Assembly (NCBI GenBank): GCA_964542315.1
Contig: CAZIUA010000078.1
Coordinates: 1 to 12,213, forward strand
Origin: UBA11524 sp964542315
GTDB taxonomy: Bacteria > Bacillota > Clostridia > Christensenellales > Aristaeellaceae
DNA length: 12,213 nucleotides
Direction: 5' to 3'
Shown here: piece by piece, positions 6,883 through 12,213 of the stretch
How the letters are laid out: every line of letters begins with the position of its first letter
How positions within the stretch are numbered: the first letter of the stretch is position 1
Program-made: the position numbers and the translations under genes
Notes under the pieces: model-generated
What the model was told of the DNA's origin: nothing
The model's input: only the letters and a program-made list of their open reading frames with translations
Database searches by the model: none

Positions 6883-8640
6883 GTGGAAAACATCAAATGG
6901 CTGATCGGCCTGATGGACAAGAAATTCCGAAAACGACACCTGCTGGCGCTGTGCATCAGTGCGGTGACCTCCCTGATGCTGCTCATCAACCCCACGCTGA
7001 CCGAAAAACTGGTGGACGAGGTCATCGTGGCGCAGAACATCGATCCGCTGTTGCCCATCCTCTTTGCGATGCTGGCGGTCAAGGTGCTGCGCGAGGGGCT
7101 ACGCTACTTCATGATCATCACGCTGGAAAAGACCAGCCAGAACGTGATCTACAACCTGCGCGTGCGGCTCTTCACCCGCCTGCAGCACCAGGACACCCGC
7201 TTCTTTGACCGCAACCGCGCCGGTGACCTGATGACGCGCATGTCCGCCGACACCGACTGGTGCCGCCACTTCCTCAGCTATATCGACTACGCCATCGTGG
7301 ATAATGTGGTCATGTTCCTGTCCACGTCGATCTACCTGTTCTGGGTCAACTGGAAGCTGGCGCTGTCGCTGGTGTGCGTCACGCCGCTGCTGATGCTCAT
7401 CACCAAGATCTACTCCAAGGGCGTGCGCAAGCTGTTCATGGCCATGCGCGAGCGTCAGAGCGAGATGAACGCCGCCGCGCAGGAGAACATCGCGGCGAAC
7501 CGCGTCATCAAGGCCTTCGCCCGCGAGGAGTACGAGAAGGAAGCGTTCGACAAGCGCTCCTCCGCTTTCCGTGAGGCGCACCTGAACATCAACAAGCGCT
7601 GGCTGACCTTCTATCCCTTCATCGAGATCCTGGCCAACGCCATGACCCTCATCACCGTCTTCTTCGGCGGCTATCTGATGATCCAGGGTGAACTGACAGC
7701 CGGCCAGCTGACTATCTTCACCAGCCTGGGCTGGGCGCTCTCCGTTCCGATGCGCCAGCTGGGCAACCTGCTCAACGACTGGCAGCGCTTCATCACCAGC
7801 TCCAACAAGGTCATGGAGCTGGAAATGTCCCGTTCGGACATCGAGGATGCCCCCAATGCGGTGGAGCACGACCGCATTCATGGCGCGGTAGAATTCCGCC
7901 ATGTGTCCTTCAACCATGAGAACACGCCCGTCCTCAAGGACGTGTCCTTCCAGGTGGAGCCCGGCAAGACCCTGGCCATCATGGGCCCCACCGGCTCCGG
8001 CAAGACGACCATCATCCAGCTGCTCAGCCGCTGCTATGACGTCAACGAGGGCGAGATCCTGGTGGATGGCTGCCCCATCAAGCAGTGGAAGCTCCAGCAG
8101 CTGCGCGACGGCATCGGTACCGCCACGCAGGATGTCTTCCTTTTCTCCGACACGGTGGAGGGCAACATCGCCTTTGGCGACCAGAGCCTGACGGAGGAAG
8201 AAGTGCATGACTTCGCCCGCCGTGCCGCTGCGGATGGCTTCATCCAGCAGCTCAGCGATGGATATGACACCATCATCGGCGAACGCGGCGTGGGCCTGTC
8301 CGGCGGCCAGAAGCAGCGTATCGCCCTGGCGCGCGCCCTGGCGGTCAAGCCCGGTATCCTCGTCATGGACGACACCACCTCCGCGGTGGATATGGAGACC
8401 GAGCAGTACATCCAGCGTCAGCTGCGCGAGCTGCCCTATGATTGCACCAAGATCATCATCGCCCAGCGTATCTCCTCTGTGAAGGATGCGGACGAGATCC
8501 TCATCCTGGAGGACGGCGCCATCGCCGAGCGCGGCACCCATGCGGAGCTGCTCAAGAAGCGCGGCTACTATTGGGAGACCTACTGCCTGCAGAATGGCAT
8601 CGACATGGATGCAGCTCCCTCCGGAAAGGACGGTGAATGA
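6883..8640 (+). CDS. ABC exporter half-transporter, degenerate-site subunit
   Basis: A 585-residue type IV ABC exporter half-transporter: about six membrane segments (roughly 20-38, 57-81, 137-157, 158-176, 243-263 and 270-290), then an ATPase domain (about 335-585). Seen: Walker A GPTGSGKTT (368-376), Q-loop Q416 (ATQD), canonical signature LSGGQ (472-476), Walker B ILVMDD (492-497) and IIAQR (525-529). Two key residues deviate. The catalytic glutamate after Walker B is aspartate (D497) and the switch histidine is glutamine (Q528). In known heterodimeric exporters (TM287/288, LmrCD and BmrCD types) such changes mark the subunit whose own ATP site hydrolyses poorly. The next gene has the complementary pattern. 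GTG start with AGGAGG upstream; one base separates its stop from the next ATG. The substrate is unknown (drugs, lipids, peptides or glycans are possible). It is an exporter fold, so not a sugar importer. Confidence 0.93.
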   Translation: MENIKWLIGLMDKKFRKRHLLALCISAVTSLMLLINPTLTEKLVDEVIVAQNIDPLLPILFAMLAVKVLREGLRYFMIITLEKTSQNVIYNLRVRLFTRLQHQDTRFFDRNRAGDLMTRMSADTDWCRHFLSYIDYAIVDNVVMFLSTSIYLFWVNWKLALSLVCVTPLLMLITKIYSKGVRKLFMAMRERQSEMNAAAQENIAANRVIKAFAREEYEKEAFDKRSSAFREAHLNINKRWLTFYPFIEILANAMTLITVFFGGYLMIQGELTAGQLTIFTSLGWALSVPMRQLGNLLNDWQRFITSSNKVMELEMSRSDIEDAPNAVEHDRIHGAVEFRHVSFNHENTPVLKDVSFQVEPGKTLAIMGPTGSGKTTIIQLLSRCYDVNEGEILVDGCPIKQWKLQQLRDGIGTATQDVFLFSDTVEGNIAFGDQSLTEEEVHDFARRAAADGFIQQLSDGYDTIIGERGVGLSGGQKQRIALARALAVKPGILVMDDTTSAVDMETEQYIQRQLRELPYDCTKIIIAQRISSVKDADEILILEDGAIAERGTHAELLKKRGYYWETYCLQNGIDMDAAPSGKDGE

Positions 8641-8641
8641 G

Positions 8642-10444
8642 ATGGCACGCAATAAATTCGACGTGGACGAGACCCTGGAAAGCCCGTTTGACGCACGACA
8701 TTTGAAGCGTGTGATCCATTACGTCGGCCGGCACAAGTGGAAGATGCTCTTTGCACTGCTGCTCTCCGTGTGCGCATCTGTCGCAGGCCTGTTCTCCCCC
8801 AAGATCACCGAATACGTCCTCAACGTCATCGTGCCGAACAAGCAGGTCGACAAGCTGCTGGTCATGGCGCTGGCGTATCTGGGCATCGTGGTCGTGTCCA
8901 TCATTTTCAACGTCATCCGTTCCCGCACGATGATCAAGGTCTCCCAGGACATCATCTACGATATCCGCCGCGACCTCTTTGCCCATCTGCAGCGGTTGCC
9001 CTTCTCCTATTATGACAGCCGCCCCGCCGGAAAGATCCTCGTGCGCGTCATCAACTATGTCAACTCCGTCAGCGACATCCTGTCCAACGGCATCATCAAT
9101 TCCATCCTGGAGATCATCAACGTCATCTTCATCGTGGTGTTCATGTATGCGACGGAGCCGACGCTGGCCACTGTGGTCGTGGCGGGCCTGCCCGTCTTCG
9201 TGGGCATCATCATCTTCCTCAAGCCCCGTCAGCGCAAGGCCTGGCAGAACCAGTCCAACAAGAATTCCAACTACAACGCGTACCTGGCGGAATCCATCGA
9301 CGGCGTGCGCGTGTCGCAGATCTTCGCCCGTCAGGATGTCAACTGCTCCATCATGGAGAAGCTGGCTTCCGCCTGCCGTGCCGCGTGGATGAAGGCGATC
9401 TACATCTCCAACAGCGTCTGGCTGTCCTCGGAGATCATCACCCAGATCGTGTTCACCATCCTGTATATCGCAGGTGTGTACTGGCTCGGCGGCGAGATCG
9501 TGGCCTTCGGTACGATCCTGGCCATGGGTCAGTACCTGAGCCGCTTCTGGCAGCCCATCACCAGCCTGGCGAATATCTACAACTCCTTCGTGAACAACCT
9601 GGCGTATCTGGAGCGCATCTTCGAGACGATGGAAGAGCCCGTCGTGGTGGATGACAAGCCCGGCGCGACCATCCTGCCCGAGATCACGGGCGAAGTCAGC
9701 TTCGAGCATGTGAACTTCGGCTACGAGGAGGGGCAGACCGTCCTGGAGGACCTCAACCTGCACGTCTGCGCGGGCGAATCCATCGCGCTGGTCGGCCCCA
9801 CCGGTGCAGGCAAGTCCACCGTGGTGAACCTGCTCTGCCGCTTCTACAACCTGCGCGGCGGACGCATCCTCCTCACCGACGAACAGGGCGAAAAGCACGA
9901 CATCACCGATGTGACCATCCACAGCCTGCGCACCCAGCTGGGCATCATGCTGCAGGACAGCTTCATCTTCTCCGGCACGATCATGGACAATATCCGCTAT
10001 GGCCGTCTGGACGCCACGGATGAGGAAGTCCGCCATGCGGCCTCCCTTGTCCGCGCGGATGACTTCATTCGCGAGATGCCGCAGAAGTATGATTCCGCCG
10101 TCAACGAGCGCGGCTCCAGCCTGAGCCAGGGCCAGCGCCAGCTGATCGCCTTTGCGCGCACGCTGCTCAGCGATCCGCGCATCCTCATCCTGGATGAGGC
10201 GACCTCCTCCATCGACACAAAGACGGAGAAGCTCCTCCAGGACGGCATTCAGGCGCTGCTCAAGGACCGCACGTCCTTCATCATCGCCCACCGTCTGTCC
10301 ACCATCAAGAATTGCGACCGCATCCTCTACATCAGCAACCATGGCATCCTCGAGGCAGGCAGCCATGACGAGCTGATGGCGAAGAAGGGCGCGTACTATG
10401 AGCTGTACACCGCTCAGGCACGCGAACAGGGCGCGGATATCTGA
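8642..10444 (+). CDS. ABC exporter half-transporter, catalytic-site subunit
   Basis: A 600-residue ABC exporter half-transporter and presumed partner of the gene just before it. About six membrane segments (roughly 33-51, 70-93, 150-170, 173-193, 262-283 and 286-306) precede an ATPase domain (about 350-600). Walker A is GPTGAGKST (385-393), the Q-loop glutamine is Q438 (MLQD), Walker B ILILDE (514-519) carries the normal catalytic E519, and the switch histidine H550 is present in IIAHR. The signature is altered to LSQGQ (494-498). Its Walker motifs would therefore pair with the partner's normal LSGGQ to make the working ATP site, while its LSQGQ faces the partner's degenerate motifs. The ATG at 8642 has AAAGGA (8625-8630) eleven bases upstream and starts one base after the previous stop. 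The frame is open further upstream inside the first gene, but the MARNKF start gives the usual length. A terminator follows directly. Confidence 0.93.
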   Translation: MARNKFDVDETLESPFDARHLKRVIHYVGRHKWKMLFALLLSVCASVAGLFSPKITEYVLNVIVPNKQVDKLLVMALAYLGIVVVSIIFNVIRSRTMIKVSQDIIYDIRRDLFAHLQRLPFSYYDSRPAGKILVRVINYVNSVSDILSNGIINSILEIINVIFIVVFMYATEPTLATVVVAGLPVFVGIIIFLKPRQRKAWQNQSNKNSNYNAYLAESIDGVRVSQIFARQDVNCSIMEKLASACRAAWMKAIYISNSVWLSSEIITQIVFTILYIAGVYWLGGEIVAFGTILAMGQYLSRFWQPITSLANIYNSFVNNLAYLERIFETMEEPVVVDDKPGATILPEITGEVSFEHVNFGYEEGQTVLEDLNLHVCAGESIALVGPTGAGKSTVVNLLCRFYNLRGGRILLTDEQGEKHDITDVTIHSLRTQLGIMLQDSFIFSGTIMDNIRYGRLDATDEEVRHAASLVRADDFIREMPQKYDSAVNERGSSLSQGQRQLIAFARTLLSDPRILILDEATSSIDTKTEKLLQDGIQALLKDRTSFIIAHRLSTIKNCDRILYISNHGILEAGSHDELMAKKGAYYELYTAQAREQGADI

Positions 10445-10449
10445 ATTTG

Positions 10450-10483
10450 CGGCGCTCCGGCATCACGCTGGGGCGCCGTTTTT
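10450..10483 (+). terminator. Intrinsic terminator of the ABC exporter operon
   Basis: A 9-bp stem CGGCGCTCC (10450-10458) / GGGGCGCCG (10470-10478), with one T-G wobble and an 11-base loop, is followed by TTTTT (10479-10483). It begins six bases after the stop codon and separates the exporter operon from GH43. Confidence 0.88.
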
Positions 10484-10546
10484 GGTCGTTCAGCAAAGAA
10501 TACAGATAACCTAGCAAGGGCTGAGAAGTCCGCCGCAATGCATTTT

Positions 10547-10554
10547 GCTATCAT
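10547..10554 (+). promoter_or_regulatory. Candidate extended -10 promoter for GH43
   Basis: TG at 10547-10548 region followed by TATCAT (10549-10554) forms TGCTATCAT, similar to the TGCTATACT of the exporter promoter. No recognisable -35 lies 17 bp upstream (AAGTCC), so it would depend on the extended -10 or an activator. The leader to the ATG at 10605 would be about 45 nt. A gene-specific promoter is expected because a terminator lies immediately upstream. Confidence 0.42.
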
Positions 10555-10604
10555 AAAGGCAGCAAGCACCGTTTTTTCAACCGAAAAGCAAGGAGGCTCA
10601 GACC

Positions 10605-12059
10605 ATGAAGGGCATCAATCCCATCCTGCACGCAGATTTTCCCGACCCGGATGTGGTGCGCGTCGGCGAAACATATTATATGATCTCCACGTCCATGCAC
10701 GTCTTCCCCGGCGCGCAGATCCTGCGCTCCTATGATCTGATGCACTGGGAGCATTGCGCCTATGTGTATGACGCGCTGGGTGAGACCGACCGTCAGCGGA
10801 TGGACGGCGGACACATCTACGGCCAGGGCATGTGGGCGGCTTCGCTGAAATACGCATGCGGGCTGTTCCATGCCGTGTTCACCTCGAATGATACGGGGCA
10901 TTCCTACCATTTCACGGCAGAATCGGCGGAAGGCCCCTGGACGCGCCAGCCCATGACCGGTTTCTGGTATGATCCCGGCCTGCTCTTTGACACGGATGGC
11001 CGGGTCTATGTCGCCCACGGCAACCGCACCGTGCATATTACGGAGCTGACGGCGGATCTGTCCGACGCCAGGCCCGGCGGACTGAATCGCGTCGCCCTGG
11101 TGGATGACAATCCCGGACTGGGCTGGGAGGGTTCCTGTCTGGCGCACATCGGCGAGTGGTACTACCTGTTCTGCATCCACTGGCGCCCCGATCACATGCG
11201 CTCCATGGGCTGCTTCCGCGCCCGCACGCTGGATGGTGAATTCGAGGGCGGCGAATTCATGGAGCTCGACCTGGATGGCCGCGAAGCCGGTGTGGCGCAG
11301 GGCGGCCCGGTGCAGCTCCACGATGGCAGCTGGGCGCTGTTCCTGTTCCAGGATCACGGCGCGGTGGGACGCATCCCCGTGGTGGTGCCGTTCCGCTGGG
11401 AAAACGGCTGGCCTGTGGTCAGGGAAGTCCCCAAATGCCTGATGCTGCCCTCCTCCCGACCGGAGCATGCCTATGCGCCGCTGTATACCAGCGATGACCT
11501 GCGCGGCGGATGGTCGGTGCTGTGGCAGTGGAATCACGAGCCCCACCTGCACCTGATCGACAGTGACGAAAATGGCCTGCATATCACCACCGACCGTCTG
11601 GCGGCGGACTGCACACAGGCCATCAACACGCTGACCCAGCGCTGCTTCGGCCCGCGCTGCACGGCGGAGGTCACAGTGGATGCCTCCGACATGAAGGTCG
11701 GCGACCAGGCCGGACTCTGCGCACTGCAGGGCTGCTTCGCCCAGCTGGCTGTCAGCCGCCGCGAGGATGGCCTGCACCTCGTCCTGACCCGCAAGGACGC
11801 GGAAACCGATGCCCTCATCACCGCTGAACAGCCCTGGCATGGCGAGCGTCTCCGCGCGGACTTCGACTTCACCGCGGACACCGTGGCGTTCTCCTGCGTG
11901 GATGCGGATGGCTGCGTCCACCCCATCGGCTGCGCGCATCAGCTGGTCTACCGGCTGGATCACTTCATGGGCTGCCGCATCGGGCTGTTCGCCCTGTCGG
12001 CGCAGGCATTCGGCGGAAGCGCGGGCTTCAGCGACTTTACCTACAGCGTCGAGGCGTGA
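10605..12059 (+). CDS. Glycoside hydrolase family 43 protein (beta-xylosidase/alpha-L-arabinofuranosidase-like)
   Basis: A 484-residue inverting glycosidase. Residues 1-300 form the five-bladed beta-propeller, opening NPILHADFPDPDVVRVGETYYM. The three acidic catalytic positions are visible: D14 (general base, in FPDPD), D123 (pKa modulator, in FWYDPGLLFDTDG) and E175 (general acid, in GWEGSCL). Residues about 303-484 match the C-terminal concanavalin-like beta-sandwich found on GH43 beta-xylosidases (LWQWNHEP, then INTLTQRCFGPRCTAEV and GDQAGLCAL). Known members release xylose or arabinose from short oligosaccharides; I cannot assign the subfamily with certainty. No signal peptide, so probably cytoplasmic. 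AAGGAGG (10590-10596) is eight bases before the start. It is transcribed alone, with terminators before and after. Its role fits trimming side chains of the same plant oligosaccharides handled by the upstream GH operon (inference). Confidence 0.94.
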   Translation: MKGINPILHADFPDPDVVRVGETYYMISTSMHVFPGAQILRSYDLMHWEHCAYVYDALGETDRQRMDGGHIYGQGMWAASLKYACGLFHAVFTSNDTGHSYHFTAESAEGPWTRQPMTGFWYDPGLLFDTDGRVYVAHGNRTVHITELTADLSDARPGGLNRVALVDDNPGLGWEGSCLAHIGEWYYLFCIHWRPDHMRSMGCFRARTLDGEFEGGEFMELDLDGREAGVAQGGPVQLHDGSWALFLFQDHGAVGRIPVVVPFRWENGWPVVREVPKCLMLPSSRPEHAYAPLYTSDDLRGGWSVLWQWNHEPHLHLIDSDENGLHITTDRLAADCTQAINTLTQRCFGPRCTAEVTVDASDMKVGDQAGLCALQGCFAQLAVSRREDGLHLVLTRKDAETDALITAEQPWHGERLRADFDFTADTVAFSCVDADGCVHPIGCAHQLVYRLDHFMGCRIGLFALSAQAFGGSAGFSDFTYSVEA

Positions 12060-12072
12060 TGAAACGAAAATA

Positions 12073-12116
12073 CGCTGCCCCATGGCGGATGAAGCCGTGC
12101 GGGCAGCGCTTTTTTT
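12073..12116 (+). terminator. Intrinsic terminator of GH43
   Basis: A perfect 8-bp stem CGCTGCCC (12073-12080) / GGGCAGCG (12101-12108) with a 20-base loop is followed by seven T (12110-12116). It begins 13 bases after the GH43 stop. Confidence 0.9.
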
Positions 12117-12125
12117 CGGTGCAAC

Positions 12126-12154
12126 AAAAAATCCGGATGAAACATCATCCGGAT
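12126..12154 (-). terminator. Intrinsic terminator for a minus-strand transcript
   Basis: A perfect 10-bp stem ATCCGGATGA (12131-12140) / TCATCCGGAT (12145-12154) with a 4-base loop. Six A on the plus strand (12126-12131) give a T-run only when read on the minus strand. It lies five bases beyond the tRNA-like 3' end and converges on the GH43 terminator. Confidence 0.88.
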
Positions 12155-12159
12155 CGCAG

Positions 12160-12213
12160 TGCGGGAAACAGGACTTGAACCTCATGCCACAAGTCTCAAA
12201 CCCCTTGATTTAT
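12160..12213 (-). tRNA. tRNA 3'-end-like sequence, partial or remnant (possible attachment site)
   Basis: On the minus strand, 12182 down to 12160 reads like the 3' end of a tRNA, probably leucine-type: T-loop GGTTCAAGTCC, then CCTG, an acceptor strand TTCCCGC and discriminator A. CCA is not encoded; CTG follows. Against a real tRNA, the T-stem pairs at only three of five positions (TGAGG against CCTGT), and the sequence further 5' (12183-12213) forms no recognisable variable or anticodon arm. The best reading is a duplicated tRNA 3' end, as left by an integrated element, with the original tRNA terminator retained. A diverged tRNA cut by the window edge is the alternative. Confidence 0.42.

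Noticed and set aside
8486..8641. 52-codon upstream extension of the second ABC gene
   Set aside because: It lies inside the first ABC gene in another frame, is Arg/Ser-rich and lacks a ribosome binding site. The ATG at 8642 fits family length and spacing.
10538..10554. ATGCAT upstream of both extended -10 promoters (6691-6696 and 10538-10543) as a shared operator
   Set aside because: The distance to the -10 differs (11 against 5 bases) and a 6-bp palindrome is short enough to recur by chance.
1..12213. CRISPR array, insertion sequence or transposase, toxin-antitoxin pair, rRNA
   Set aside because: No regularly spaced repeats, transposase motifs, small paired genes or rRNA-like stretches were seen. 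Nearly all of the window is occupied by full-length metabolic and transport genes.

Overview
The window is GC-rich bacterial DNA that most resembles a gut-type Firmicute (Clostridia). This is an inference. It rests on strong AGGAGG-type ribosome binding sites before every gene, intrinsic hairpin-plus-T terminators, glycosidases without signal peptides, and no SusC/SusD or TonB genes, which a Bacteroidetes locus of this kind would normally carry. Species cannot be told from the sequence alone.

Layout from left to right. (1) Positions 1-754, minus strand: the N-terminal two thirds of a lactaldehyde reductase (FucO-type iron alcohol dehydrogenase), cut by the window edge. (2) 755-995: a divergent intergenic region. 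(3) 996-6636, plus strand: three glycoside hydrolase genes, GH2, GH28 and a short GH115-like protein, each overlapping the next by the 4-base ATGA. This is a tight, translationally coupled operon. (4) 6637-6882: a 246-bp regulatory region. It holds a good extended -10 promoter lying between the arms of a perfect 16-bp inverted repeat, then a long leader with several hairpins. (5) 6883-10444: two half-size ABC exporter genes one base apart. Their motif differences are complementary and predict a heterodimer with one degenerate and one consensus ATP site. A terminator follows. (6) 10605-12059: a GH43 glycosidase with its own promoter region and a strong terminator. (7) 12126-12213: a minus-strand terminator next to a tRNA 3'-end-like sequence. 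Its T-stem does not pair properly, so it looks like a duplicated tRNA end, such as the attachment site of an element lying to the right of the window.

How the genes may work together (inference): the four glycosidases appear cytoplasmic and would finish breaking down imported plant-cell-wall oligosaccharides containing uronic acid, such as pectin or rhamnogalacturonan side chains or glucuronoxylan/arabinan fragments. If rhamnose or fucose is released, its catabolism yields lactaldehyde, which FucO reduces to 1,2-propanediol. No importer and no regulator gene lie in the window. The ABC pair is of exporter type, so it is not the oligosaccharide importer; its substrate is unknown.

The most interesting points are the inverted-repeat-flanked promoter at 6666-6754 (possible invertible promoter or looping operator), the structured leader after it, the truncated-architecture GH115 enzyme, and the possible integration site at the right end.
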